From the NCBI GenBank assembly GCA_021234155.1, contig JAJEKV010000011.1:5413132-5477131 (forward strand): a stretch of DNA of 64,000 bases. The letters run 5' to 3'. The position numbers and the translations under genes were made by a program. The notes beneath the pieces were generated by a model, which saw nothing but the letters and a program-made list of their open reading frames with translations, was not told the DNA's origin and searched no databases. Source of the stretch: Isoetes taiwanensis. Its lineage: Eukaryota > Streptophyta > Lycopodiopsida > Isoetales > Isoetaceae. Numbering within the stretch: the first letter of the stretch is position 1; each line of letters opens with the position of its first letter. Positions 33,645-47,400 of the stretch are shown here, one piece after another.

Positions 33645-34589
33645 CCTACATGTATGCATGACACTTGGCGTGATCTCATCCATTGGAGTGGCGCAATCCT
33701 GACCGTTGGCATAGATATATAAGGAGGCACCTCCTTCTTGTCGAACCATTCCGGTTCAACGCCAGTCTTGAGCCTTCTAGGCATCTGTCTCGTGTTCCTG
33801 CTTGCCTTTGGGTCATTATACTCTTGATTCCTGTTCATATATCATATTCTTCGTCGATCTTGGCATTTTCTTGTATATTTTCCACGTATTTTCCTTTTTT
33901 TTGCGTGAGGTTCATGACAGTTTTGAACCGGAATCCCTTACCGTTCTTGCCTCTCGATCCTAAGGATTTCTTTATCCATATTGGGCTTATTCTTGTCTCT
34001 ATGGAGGAGATTTCATCCTTATTACAACAGTCCAAAGAATTTGTTCAACTATGCCAGCAGTTGCAGTTGGATAATAAGGAGCTCCAGGAATAGGTAGCTT
34101 CTCATGAGTCAGCCTCTAGCTCCGAGAGGAGGTCATCGGAACCTAAGATCAGCCTGCCAGAAAAATTTGATGGCGCTAGATCCAAGCTCCGAGGTTTTTT
34201 TAATAAGATTTGGCTTGTTATTCGCTCCATCTTCATAGGTATCTTACAGTGATCGGGAACAAGTCGGACTAGTTGTCTCTCTGCTTTCTGGGTCAGCCTT
34301 GAGTTGGTTTGTCCCCTTGCTAGAGAAAGGGGCTCGCGAGTTGCAAAATTTTGCTTTATTTACTGCTGAACTTGGCGGTGTTTTAGAGGCTAACCTCTGC
34401 CTCTATTGTGGACGGGCTGGCCACATTGCTTGTGGATGTCCTATTAGTTTATCAAACCATTCAAGCCCCGCCCCGAGTAGTAGGAGTCTCGACAGCTTGC
34501 CCCGACATTCCTTCAACTCCTCCCACATGTGACGAAGGTTTTATTCCCCTGACAACGCCAAGAAATGCAATGCAATCTCTATCTTTTGA

Positions 34590-37500
34590 ATGCTTTTCTC
34601 CACCCTATTGGGTGATGCTCTCTTTTTCTCGCTATGTTCTTCTTCTTATGTTTCTATCGCCCCTATTGTTGGGGGACTTGTTGTTGTGAGGCTTATCTCG
34701 TCACTGCCATGCATATTTGATTTTCTCTAACCATTCACGGGTGTTTTTTAGGGTTCTTTGTGTTGCTTGCAGGTTTTACCGCCTTCCGAGGTCCTCTTTT
34801 TGGCTTCGCCATCGACCCATCTCCTTCGGTTCTCCAGCAACACATTCAAGGTTGTCGGCGACCATTTCTCATTAGGGTTTTCCTCGAAAACCCGAAGGGC
34901 GGGTTTTTATCCCGATGAGAAGTTGTCGCCATTACCCTTCTATACTGTGCACATTTTTTTCGGGCTGCTAAGATAGGCTTTTCATTCATCTCGCCAGCTT
35001 TTTTCTACAATGGTATAGGGTGGATAGTCAGACATCGCAAGCTACTCAAAAATGAAAAACATAGGGAATATCCAGTTCTAACACTTGATCCCAAATAAAA
35101 TTGTGTGCTACAGATGTTGGTTAGTGTACCGCCGAGAGCTTATCACGGATTAAAAACCCCGCCTTTTCGGTTTTCGAGGAAAACCCTAGCGATAAAATCT
35201 CGGCAAGGGACTTGATAACGAGGGTCGCTAAACGCTCCCACAAAAAGACCCACGCCCACGAGAGAATACCAAAGTCGGCATCACCCCCGACCCGCACATC
35301 ACCAACAAAAAACTAATAGAGAAAAACCTCGAAAAGCTAGGGGCTAGTCACGCCGTGCCACGCGAAAAAAACAACATTTACACCTCAAAAGGCGAGGGGC
35401 TGGTCACGTGCCACGTGACAATTATAATATGAACATATAAACAACAATTTTAGGGGGAGGAGGGTGGGAGCCATGGATATTGCTGAGAGATGAGAAAGTG
35501 CCGATGAAACGTCGATGAAGGACTCTGCAATAAATAGCAATCCCCAACCCGATGAACGACCTAAAATGTATATGATGCATGCATGTGACGCACATAATGC
35601 ATGCGTGTTTCGCCTTTGTGCAAGAATCTCGACCGCTACGTGAATCGATGACATTGGTGAAAGGTGTTTTAAGATTTTACAAGATAACATTGTGGACACG
35701 TTTGTTCTCATATTTGTGTTGGTAAACAATTTAATATTTGACAATATTGAGGCATTGTATTATATGATGAAATGGAAAAATTAGAGCAAAGAAACATATC
35801 GCAGATTTGTATTTACAGTTTTTGGAGCAAGCCCGATGACACACAAATGGACAAATTGGATGATTCAAGAGCATTGGCTAAATCGAAGGTGAGTACCATG
35901 GATCCATGCTGTCAGATTGTTGGTCATAGGGGCTGCGATTCTATTAGGGTTCTACACTCTTTCAATAAATATAGGGTTTGGCCTTGAAGAATGTTTTAGG
36001 GTGCTACATTTTGTTTGAGATCCTACATATATGTTTAGGCCATGGCTTTAACATTCTCAGACCGTTTGGCTTTCATCATGGGATGCCGGGTTGATGAATA
36101 TTGGCAAAAAAAAATCAAGTGGACAATAATCGCTTAGAAAAGAAGTGTAAAGCATGGAAGATCCACATCTGATGGCGTTGGCATGTTTATTTTATCTTCA
36201 ACAAGCTAATCAAGCTTGGAAAATTTATGCATATTTGTCCATCAGATTTTTGTGGTCTACTGATGCATTAGCTATCTTGTATTGGTGAAATGATGGCTAC
36301 TTAATATACTAGAATGATTTAATATACTGGAATGATTTGTAGAATGGCTATTTAAACATGTGAAATGCATAGATGGCTTATGTGATTGTGTCTTAGTATC
36401 TGAATAATGTGTTATGTGTTGAGCCATGTGATTATTTTAGTTTATGAAAGTAAAATTATGAGCAGTACTAATTGTATAGAGGTCATACGTATTGTGACTA
36501 CAATAGTTGGCTTGTATATGAATACTTTGTATTAGTGAAATGATGGCTACTTAATATACTGAATGATTTAATATACTAGAATGATTTGTAGAATGGCTAT
36601 TTAAACATGTGAAATGCATAGATGGCTTATGTTATTGTGTCTTAGTATCTGAATAATGTGTTATGTGCTGCGCCATGTGATTATTTTAGTTTTCAAAGTA
36701 AAATTATGAGCAAGACTAATTGTATAGAGGTCATACGTATTGTGACTACAATAGTTGACTTGTATATGAATATTATGGAAGTGTGACGATCATAAAGGTA
36801 TTTATATCATACGAGCGGTATACTCATATATGGTCATCACACGAATGCGAAAGGGTAGTTGCACAGAGCAGGGTTTGAACTCGCAAACTTTTAGTTGGGA
36901 GTCAAGCACTTTGCCAAGTGCTCTACCAATACTCATTGAAGACATTCCCTCACGCTTTTTTCTCATATGAAGCCTTTGTTTCTAGGAGGTTCTAGAACAT
37001 TCTAGAACCTCACATGTATGCATGACATTTGGCGTGATCTCATCCATTGGAGTGGCGCAATAATCGACCGCTGGCATAGATATATAAGGAGGCACCTCCT
37101 TCTTGTCGAACCATTAGGTTCAACGCCAGCCTTGAGCCTTCTAGGCATCCTGCCTCGTGTTCCCGCTTGCCTTTGGGTCATTATACTTTGATTCCTGTTC
37201 ATATATCATATTCTTCGATCTTGGCATTTTCTTGTATATTTTCCACGTATTTTTCCTTGTTTTTGCGTAGGTTCATGACAGTTTGAACGGAATCCCTTAC
37301 CGCTTCTTGCCTCAAGCCTCGATCCTAAGGATTTCTTTATCCATATTGGGCGATTCTTGTCTCTATGGAGGAGATTTCATCCTTATTACAACAGTCCAAA
37401 GAATTTGTTCAACTATGCCGCTAGATTGCGCTTGGATAATAAGGAGCTCCAGGAATAGGTAGCTTCTCATGAGTCAGCCTCTAGCTCCGAGAGGAGGTCA

Positions 37501-37957
37501 TCGGAACCTAAGATCAGCCTGCCAGAAAAATTTGATGGCGCTAGATCCAAGCTCCGAGGTTTTTTTAATAAGATTTGGCTTGTTATTCGGCTCCATCTTC
37601 ATAGGTATCTTACAGATCGGGAACAAGTCGGACTAGTTGTCTCTCTGCTTTCCGGGTCAGCCTTGAGTTGGTTTGTCCCCTTGATAGAGAAAGGGGCTCG
37701 CGAGTTGCAAAATTTTGCTTTATTTACTGCTGAACTTGGCGGTGTTTTAGAGGCTAACCTCTGCCTCTATTGTGGACGGGCTGGCCACATTGCTTGTGGA
37801 TGTCCTATTAAGCGATCAAACCATTCAAGCCCCGTCCGAGTAGTAGGAGTCTCTCTCGGTTGGTTGTTCGACATTCCTTCAACTCCTCCCACATGTGACG
37901 GAAGGTTTTATTCCCCCGGACAACGCCAAGAAATGCAATGCAATCTCTATCTTTTGA
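34590..37957 (+). repeat. Array unit 3 (long)
   Basis: This unit contains the internal duplication (36.28-36.78 kb). Its LTR is 36,782-37,280 and gag starts at 37,365. The stretch 34.75-35.65 kb shows many one- to three-base gaps relative to the other units. They are concentrated around CAG, CTG and CCG words, which may reflect sequence error rather than decay. Confidence 0.86.
36782..37280 (+). mobile_element. LTR of array unit 3
   Basis: Heat-shock element at 36,980-37,007 and TATATAAG at 37,081-37,088. The start site is altered (ATTAGGTTCAA), and the primer site reads TTTGAACGGAAT, one C short of the consensus. It ends ATGACA at 37,280. Confidence 0.84.
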
Positions 37958-40900
37958 ATGCTTTTCTCCACCCTATTGGGTGATGCTCTCTCTTTTTTCT
38001 GCTATGTTCTTCTTCTTATGTTTCTATCGCTCCCTATTGTTGGGGGACTTGTTGTTGTGAGGCTTATCTCACAACGCCATGCATATTTGATTTTCTCTAA
38101 CCATTCACGGGTGTTTTTAGGGTTCTTTTGTGTTGCTTGCGTGTTTTTACCGCCTTCCGAGGTCCTCTTTTTGGCTTTCGCCATCGACCCATCTCCTTCG
38201 GTTCTCCAGGCAACACATTCAAGGTTGCTGGCGACCATTTCTCATTAGGGTTTTCCTCGAAAACCCGAAAGGGCGGGGTTTTTTATCCCGATGAGAAGTT
38301 GTCGCCATTACCCTTCTATACTGCCTGTGCACATTTCTTTTTTTCGGGGCTGCTAAGATAGGCTTTTCATTCATCTCAGCAGTTTTTTCTACAATGGTAT
38401 AGGGTGGATAGCTGTACATCGCAAGCTACTCAAAAAATGAAAAACATAGGGAATATCCAGTTCTAACACTTGGATCCCAAATAAAATTGTGTGCTACAGA
38501 TGTTGGCTAGTGTACCTGCCGAGAGCTTATCGCCGGGATTAAAAACCCCGCCCTTCGGTTTTCGAGGAAAAACCCTAGCGATAAAATCTCGGCAAGGGAC
38601 TTGGATAACGTAGGGTCGCTAAACGTTCCCACAAAAAGACCCACGCTCCACAGAGAATACCAAAGTCGTGCATCACCCCTGGACCTGCACATCACCAACA
38701 AAAAAACTAATAGAGAAAAAACCTCGAAAAGCTAGGGGCTAGTCACGCGTGCCACGTGACAAAAAACAACATTTACACCTCGAAAAGGCGAGGGGCTGGT
38801 CCGCGTGCCCGCGTGACAATTATAATATGAACATATAAACAACAATTTTAGGGGGAGGAGGGTGGGAGCCATGGATATTGCTGAGAGATGAGAAAGTGCC
38901 GATGAAACGTCGATGAAGGACTCTGCAATAAATAGCAATCCCCCAACCTGATGAACGACCTAAAAATGTATATGATGCATGCATGTGACGCACATAATGC
39001 ATGCGTGCTCGTCTTGTGCAAGAATCTCGACCGCTTACGTGAATCGATGACATTGGTGAAAGGTGTTTTAAGATTTTACAAGATAACATTGTGGACACGT
39101 TTGTTCTCATATTTGTGTTGGTAAACAATTTAATATTTGACAATATTGAGGCATTGTATTATATGATGAAATGGAAAAATTAGAGCAAAGAAACATATCT
39201 GCATTTGTATTTACAGCTTGGAGCAAGCCCGATGACACACAAATGGACAAATTGGATGATTCAAGAGCATTGGCTAAACTGAAGGTGAGTACCATGGATC
39301 CATGCTGTCAGATTGTTGGTCATAGGGGCTGCGATTCTATTAGGGTTCTACACTCTTTCAATAAATATAGGGTTTGGCCTTGAAGAATGTTTTAGGGTGC
39401 TACATTTTGTTTGAGATCCTACATATATGTTTAGGCCATGGCTTTAACATTCTGCACTGTTTGGCTTTCATCATGGGATGCCTGGGTTGATGAATATTGG
39501 CAAAAAAAATCAAGTGGACAATACTGCTTAGAAAAGAAGTGTAAAGCATGGAAGATCCACATCTGATGGCGTTGGCATGTTTATTTTATCTTCAACAAGC
39601 TAATCAAGCTTGGAAAATTTATGCATATTTGTCCATCAGATTTTTGTGGTCTACTGATGCATTAGCTATCTTGTATTGGTGAAATGATGGCTACTTAATA
39701 TACTAGAATGATTTAATATACTGGAATGATTTGTAGAATGGCTATTTAAACATGTGAAATGCATAGATGGCTTATGTTATTGTGTCTTAGTATCTGAATA
39801 ATGTGTTATGTGCTGCGCCATGTGATTATTTTAGTTTCTGAAAGTAAAATTATGAGCAGTACTAATTGTATAGAGGTCATACGTATTGTGACTACAATAG
39901 TTGACTTGTATATGAATATTATGGAAGTGTGACGATCATAAAGGTATTTATATCATACGAGCGGTATACTCATATATGGTCATCACACGAATGCGAAAGG
40001 GTAGTTGCACAGAGCAGGGTTTGAACTCGCAAACTTTTAGTTGGGAGTCAAGCACTTTTGCCAAGTGCTCTACCAATACTCATTGAAGACATTCCCTCAC
40101 GTTTTTCTCATATGAAGCGCTGTTTCTAGGAGGTTCTAGAACATTCTAGAACCTACATGTATGCATGACATTTGGCGTGATCTCATCCATTGGAGTGGCG
40201 CAATCCTGACCGTTGGCATAGATATATAAGGAGGCACCTCCTTCTTGTCGAACCATTCCGGTTCAACGCCAGTCTTGAGCCTTCTAGGCATCTGTCTCAT
40301 GTTCCTGCTTGCCTTTGGGTCATTATACTCTTGATTCCTGTTCATATATCATATTCTTCGTCGATCTTGGCATTTTCTTGTATATTTTCCACGTATTTTC
40401 CTTGTTTTTGCGTAGGTTCATGACAGTTTGAACCGGAATCCCTTACCGTTCTTGCCCGCCTCGATCCTAAGGATTTCTTTATCCATATTGGGCGATTCTT
40501 GTCTCTATGGAGGAGATTTCATCCTTATTACAACAGGTCCAGCAATTTGTTCAACTATGCCAGCAGTTGCAGTTGGATAATAAGGAGCTCCAGGAATAGG
40601 TAGCTTCTCATGAGTCAGCCTCTAGCTCTCAGGAGGAGGTCATCGGAACCTAAGATCAGCCTGCGCGAGGAAAAATTTGATGGCGCTAGATCCAAGCTCA
40701 GGAGGTTTTTAATAAGATTTGGCTTGTTATTGGCTCCATCTTCATAGGTATCTTACAGATCGGGAACAAGTCCGGACTAGTTGTCTCTACGCTTTCGCAC
40801 GGGTCAGCCTTGAGTTGGTTTGTCCCCTTGCTAGAGAAGGGGGGCTCATGAGTTGCAAAATTTTGCTTTATTCTTTGCTGAACTTGGCGGTGTTTTAGAG

Positions 40901-41101
40901 GCTAACCTCTGCCTCTATTGTGGACGGGCTGGCCACATTGCTTGTGGATGTCCTATTAAGCGATCAAACCATTCAAGCCCCGTCCGAGTAGTAGGAGTCT
41001 CTCGACAGTTGCCTGACATTCCTTCAACTCCTCCCACATGTGACGAAGGTTTTATTCCCTCGGACAACGTCAGTAAATGCAATGCAATCTCTATCTTTTG
41101 A
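37958..41101 (+). repeat. Array unit 4 (short)
   Basis: The LTR is at 39,928-40,425 and gag starts at 40,507. The gag segment near 40,540-40,850 differs from other units by clustered small indels. The zinc knuckle is intact at about 40,912-40,956. Confidence 0.87.
39928..40425 (+). mobile_element. LTR of array unit 4
   Basis: The heat-shock element is at 40,124-40,151 and TATATAAG at 40,223-40,230. The predicted start ATTCCGGTTCAA lies at 40,255-40,266, 32 bases from the TATA box. The LTR ends at 40,425. Two bases later the primer site TTGAACCGGAAT (40,428-40,439) is a perfect 12-base complement of the predicted transcript start. Confidence 0.88.
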
Positions 41102-44100
41102 ATGCTTTTCTCCACCCTATTGGGTGATGCTCTCTCTTTTTTCTGCTATGTTCTTCTTCTTATGTTTCTATCGCTCCCTATTGTTGGGGGACTTGTTGTT
41201 GTGAGGCTTATCTCGTCACTGCCATGCATATTTGATTTTCTCTAACCATTCACGGGTGTTTTTTAGGGTTCTTTGTGTTGCTTGCAGGTTTTCGCCCGTC
41301 TTAGAGGTCCTCTTTTTGGCTTAGCCATCGACCCATCTCGCCGGTTCTCGGGCAACACATTCAAGGTTCTTGGCGACCATTTCTCATTAGGGTTTTCCTC
41401 GAAAACCGAAAAGGGCGAGGTTTTTTATCCCGATGAGAAGTTGTCGCCATTACCCTTCTATTTGCTTTGTGCACATTTCTTTTTCGGGCTGCTAAGATAG
41501 GCTTTTCATTCATCTCAGCAGTTTTTTCTACAATGGTATAGGGTGGATAGTCGTACATCGCAAGCTACTCAAAAATGAAAAACATAGGGAATATCCGGTT
41601 ATAACACTTGGATCCCAAATAAAATTGTGTGCTTCTGGATGTTGGCTAGTGTACCGCTTAGAGAGCTTATCGCCGGGATTAAAAACCCGCCCTTTCGGGT
41701 TTCGAGGAAAACCCTAGCGATAAAATCTCGGCAAGGGACTTGGATAACGTAGGGTCGCTAAACGTTCCCACAAAAGATCCACGCCCACGAGAATACCCAA
41801 AGTGCATCACCCCCGGACCACGCACATCACCAACAAAAACTAATAGAGAAAAAACCGAAAAGCTAGGGGCTAGTCGCAGCGTGCCCGCGACAAAAACAAC
41901 ATTTACACCTCGAAAAAAGCGGGGCTGGTCCGCAAGCGTGCCGCGTGACAATTATAATATGAACATATAAACAACAATTTTAGGGGGAGGAGGGTGGGAG
42001 CCATGGATACTGCTGAGAGATGAGAAAGTGCCGATGAAACGTCGATGAAGGACTCTGCAATAAATAGCAATCCCCCAACCTGATGAACGACCTAAAAATG
42101 TATATGATGCATGCATGTGACGCACATAATGCATGCGTGCTCGTCTTGTGCAAGAATCTCGATCTGCTACGTGAATCGATGACATTGGTGAAAGGTGTTT
42201 TAAGATTTTACAAGATAACATTGTGGACACGTTTGTTCTCATATTTGTGTTGGTAAACAATTTAATATTTGACAATATTGAGGCATTGTATTATATGATG
42301 AAATGGAAAAATTAGAGCAAAGAAACATATCTGCATTTGTATTTACAGCTTGGAGCAAGCCCGATGACACACAAATGGACAAATTGGATGATTCAAGAGC
42401 ATTGGCTGAACTGAAGGTGAGTACCATGGATCCATGCTGTCAGATTGTTGGTCACAGGGGCTGCGATTCTATTAGGGTTCTACACTCTTTCAATAAATAT
42501 AGGGTTTGGCCTTGAAGAATGTTTTAGGGTGCTACATTTTGTTTGAGATCCTACATATATGTTTAGGCCATGGCTTTAACATTTAGACCTTTGTTTGGCT
42601 TTCATCATGGGATGCCTGGGTTGATGAATATTGGCAAAAAAAATCAAGTGGACAATACTGCTTAGAAAAGAAGTGTAAAGCATGGAAGATCCACATCTGA
42701 TGGCGTTGGCATGTTTATTTTATCTTCAACAAGCTAATCAAGCTTGGAAAATTTATGCATATTTGTCCATCAGATTTTTGTGGTCTACTGATGCATTAGC
42801 TATCTTGTATTGGTGAAATGATGGCTACTTAATATACTAGAATGATTTAATATACTGGAATGATTTGTAGAATGGCTATTTAAACATGTGAAATGCATAG
42901 ATGGCTTATGTGATTGTGTCTTAGTATCTGAATAATGTGTTATGTGTTGAGCCATGTGATTATTTTAGTTTTTGAAAGTAAAATTATGAGCAGTACTAAT
43001 TGTATAGAGGTCATACGTATTGTGACTACAATAGTTGGCTTGTATATGAATACTTTGTATTAGTGAAATGATGGCTACTTAATATACTGAATGATTTAAT
43101 ATACTAGAATGATTTGTAGAATGGCTATTTAAACATGTGAAATGCATAGATGGCTTATGTTATTGTGTCTTAGTATCTGAATAATGTGTTATGTGTTGAG
43201 CCATGTGATTATTTTAGTTTTTGAAAGTAAAATTATGAGCAGTACTAATTGTATAGAGGTCATACGTATTGTGACTACAATAGTTGACTTGTATATGAAT
43301 ATTATGGAAGTGTGACGATCATAAAGGTATTTATATCATACGAGCGGTATACTCATATATGGTCATCACACGAATGCGAAAGGGTAGTTGCACAGAGCAG
43401 GGTTTGAACTCGCAAACTTTTAGTTGGGAGTCAAGCACTTTTGCCAAGTGCTCTACCAATACTCATTGAAGACATTCCCTCACGTTTTTCTCATATGAAG
43501 CGCTGTTTCTAGGAGGTTCTAGAACATTCTAGAACCTACATGTATGCATGACACTTGGCGTGATCTCATCCATTGGAGTGGCGCAATCCTGACCGTTGGC
43601 ATAGATATATAAGGAGGCACCTCCTTCTTGTCGAACCATTAGGTTCAACATGATCTTGAGCCTTCTAGGCATCTGTCTCGTGTTCCTGCTTGCCTTTGGG
43701 TCATTATACTCTTGATTCCTGTTCATATATCATATTCTTCGTCGATCTTGGCATTTTCTTGTATATTTTCCACGTATTTTCCTTGTTTTTGCGTAGGTTC
43801 ATGACAGTTTGAACCGGAATCCCTTACCAGTTCTTGCCTGCTCTGATCCTAAGGATTTCTTTATCCATATTGGGCGATTCTTGTCTCTATGGAGGAGATT
43901 TCATCCTTATTACAACAGGTCCAGCAATTTGTTCAACTATGTCAGCAGTTGCAGTTGGATAATAAGGAGCTCCAGGAATAGGTAGCTTCTCATGAGTCAG
44001 CCTCTAGCTCCGAGAGGAGGTCATCGGAACCTAAGATCAGCCTGCCAGAAAAATTTGATGGCGCTAGATCCAAGCTCCGAGGTTTTTTTAATAAGATTTG

Positions 44101-44476
44101 GCTTGTTATTCGGCTCCATCTTCATAGGTATCTTACAGATCGGGAACAAGTCGGACTAGTTGTCTCTCTGCTTTCTGGGTCAGCCTTGAGTTGGTTTGTC
44201 CCCTTGCTAGAGAAAGGGGCTCGCGAGTTGCAAAATTTTGCTTTATTTACTGCTGAACTTGGCGGTGTTTTAGAGGCTAACCTCTGCCTCTATTGTGGAC
44301 GGGCTGGCCACATTGCTTGTGGATGTCCTATTAAGCGATCAAACCATTCAAGCCCCGTCCGAGTAGTAGGAGTCTCTCGGCAGGTTGCCCGACATTCCTT
44401 CAACTCCTCCCACATGTGTGAAGGTTTTATTCCCTCGGACAACGTCAGTAAATGCAATGCAATCTCTATCTTTTGA
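41102..44476 (+). repeat. Array unit 5 (long)
   Basis: The internal duplication is present (42.81-43.31 kb). The LTR is 43,311-43,806 and gag starts at 43,889. Clustered small differences from other units are seen at 41.28-41.95 kb. Confidence 0.86.
43311..43806 (+). mobile_element. LTR of array unit 5
   Basis: Heat-shock element at 43,507-43,534 and TATATAAG at 43,606-43,613. The start site reads ATTAGGTTCAA and the primer site has the consensus TTGAACCGGAAT just after 43,806. Confidence 0.85.
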
Positions 44477-47400
44477 ATGCTTTTCTCCACCCTATTGGGT
44501 GATGCTCTCTCTTTTTTCTGCTATGTTCTTCTTCTTATGTTTCTATCGCTCCCTATTGTTGGGGGACTTGTTGTTGTGAGGCTTATCTCGTCACTGCCAT
44601 GCATATTTGATTTTCTCTAACCATTCCGCGGGTGTTTTTAGGGTTCTTTTGTGTTGCTTGCGGGTTTTCGCCGTCTTCCGAGGTCCTCTTTTTGGCTTCG
44701 CCATCGACCCATCTCCGCCGGTTCTCCGGGCAACACATTCAAGGTTGCTGGCGACCATTTCTCATTAGGGTTTTCCGAAAACCCGAAAGGGCGAGGTTTT
44801 TATCCGATGAGAAGTTGTCGCCATTACCCTTCTATACTGCCTGTGCACATTTCTTTTTTTCGGGGCTGCTAAGATAGGCTTTTCATTCATCTCAGCAGTT
44901 TTTTCTACAATGGTATAGGGTGGATAGCTGTACATCGCAAGCTACTCAAAAAATGAAAAACATAGGGAATATCCAGTTCTAACACTTGGATCCCAAATAA
45001 AATTGTGTGCTACAGATGTTGGCTAGTGTACCTGCCGAGAGCTTATCGCCGGGATTAAAAAACCCCGCCCTTTCGGGTTTTCGAGGAAAAACCCTAGCGA
45101 TAAAATCTCGGCAAGGGACTTGGATAACGTAGGGTCGCTAAACGTTCCCACAAAAAGACCCACGCTCCACAGAGAATACCAAAGTCGTGCATCACCCCTG
45201 GACCTGCACATCACCAACAAAAAAACTAATAGAGAAAAAACCTCGAAAAGCTAGGGGCTAGTCACGCGTGCCACGCGACAAAAAACAACATTTACACCTC
45301 GAAAAGGCGAGGGGCTGGTCACGCGTGCCACGTGACAATTATAATATGAACATATAAACAACAATTTTAGGGGGAGGAGGGTGGGAGCCATGGATATTGC
45401 TGAGAGATGAGAAAGTGCCGATGAAACGTCGATGAAGGACTCTGCAATAAATAGCAATCCCCCAACCTGATGAACGACCTAAAAATGTATATGATGCATG
45501 CATGTGACGCACATAATGCATGCGTGCTCGTCTTGTGCAAGAATCTCGATCTGCTACGTGAATCGATGACATTGGTGAAAGGTGTTTTAAGATTTTACAA
45601 GATAACATTGTGGACACGTTTGTTCTCATATTTGTGTTGGTAAACAATTTAATATTTGACAATATTGAGGCATTGTATTATATGATGAAATGGAAAAATT
45701 AGAGCAAAGAAACATATCTGCATTTGTATTTACAGCTTGGAGCAAGCCCGATGACACACAAATGGACAAATTGGATGATTCAAGAGCATTGGCTAAACTG
45801 AAGGTGAGTACCATGGATCCATGCTGTCAGATTGTTGGTCATAGGGGCTGCGATTCTATTAGGGTTCTACACTCTTTCAATAAATATAGGGTTTGGCCTT
45901 GAAGAATGTTTTAGGGTGCTACATTTTGTTTGAGATCCTACATATATGTTTAGGCCATGGCTTTAACATTCACGCCTTTGTTTGGCTTTCATCATGGGAT
46001 GCCCAGGTTGATGAATATTGGCAAAAAATCAAGTGGACAATCTTTGCTTAGAAAAGAAGTGTAAAGCATGGAAGATCCACATCTGATGGCGTTGGCATGT
46101 TTATTTTATCTTCAACAAGCTAATCAAGCTTGGAAAATTTATGCATATTTGTCCATCAGATTTTTGTGGTCTACTGATGCATTAGCTATCTTGTATTGGT
46201 GAAATGATGGCTACTTAATATACTAGAATGATTTAATATACTGGAATGATTTGTAGAATGGCTATTTAAACATGTGAAATGCATAGATGGCTTATGTTAT
46301 TGTGTCTTAGTATCTGAATAATGTGTTATGTGCTGAGCCATGTGATTATTTTAGTTTCTGAAAGTAAAATTATGAGCAGTACTAATTGTATAGAGGTCAT
46401 ACGTATTGTGACTACAATAGTTGACTTGTATATGAATATTATGGAAGTGTGACGATCATAAAGGTATTTATATCATACGAGCGGTATACTCATATATGGT
46501 CATCACAACTAATGCGCGAAAGGGTGGTAGTTACCTGAGGCGGGGTTTGAACTCGCAAACTTTTAGTTGGGAGTCAAGCACTTTTGCCAAGTGCTCTACC
46601 AATACTCATTGAAGACATTCCCTCACGTTTTTCTCATATGAAGCGCTGTTTCTAGGAGGTTCTAGAACATTCTAGAACCTACATGTATGCATGACATTTG
46701 GCGTGATCTCATCCATTGGAGTGGCGCAATCCTGACCGTTGGCATAGATATATAAGGAGGCACCTCCTTCTTGTCGAACCATTCCGGTTCAACGCCAGTC
46801 TTGAGCCTTCTAGGCATCTGTCTCGTGTTCCTGCTTGCCTTTGGGTCATTATACTCTTGATTCCTGTTCATATATCATATTCTTCGTCGATCTTGGCATT
46901 TTCTTGTATATTTTCCACGTATTTTCCTTGTTTTTGCGTAGGTTCATGACAGTTTGAACCGGAATCCCTTACCAGTTCTTGCCTGCTCTGATCCTAAGGA
47001 TTTCTTTATCCATATTGGGCGATTCTTGTCTCTATGGAGGAGATTTCATCCTTATTACAACAGGTCCAGCAATTTGTTCAACTATGCCAGCAGTTGCAGT
47101 TGGATAATAAGGAGCTCCAGGAATAGGTAGCTTCTCATGAGTCAGCCTCTAGCTCCGAGAGGAGGTCATCGGAACCTAAGATCAGCCTGCCAGAAAAATT
47201 TGATGGCGCTAGATCCAAGCTCAGGAGGTTTTTAATAAGATTTGGCTTGTTATTCGGCTCCATCTTCATAGGTATCTTACAGATCGGGAACAAGTCGGAC
47301 TAGTTGTCTCTCTGCTTTCTGGGTCAGCCTTGAGTTGGTTTGCCCCCTTGCTAGAGAAAGGGGCTCGCGAGTTGCAAAATTTTGCTTTATTTACTGCTGA

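Larger units (their letters stand above)
33421..33919 (+). mobile_element. LTR of array unit 2
   Basis: It begins TGTGACGATC and ends ATGACA. The heat-shock element is at 33,617-33,644 and TATATAAG at 33,716-33,723. The predicted start ATTCCGGTTCAA is at 33,748-33,759. The complementary primer site TTGAACCGGAAT lies at 33,923-33,934, three bases beyond the LTR. The antisense tRNA-like stretch is at 33,497-33,580. Confidence 0.87.
31444..34589 (+). repeat. Array unit 2 (short)
   Basis: This unit lacks the 240-bp internal duplication. Its LTR is 33,421-33,919. Gag starts at 34,001; its first 30 codons form a Gln/Leu-rich, probably coiled-coil segment before a TAG stop that is shared by all units. 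The zinc knuckle lies near 34,398-34,442. Confidence 0.88.

Noticed and set aside
40425-40445. Met-tRNA or other tRNA primer site after the chromodomain LTR
   Set aside because: The sequence after the LTR does not begin with TGG, which a match to the CCA end of a tRNA requires.
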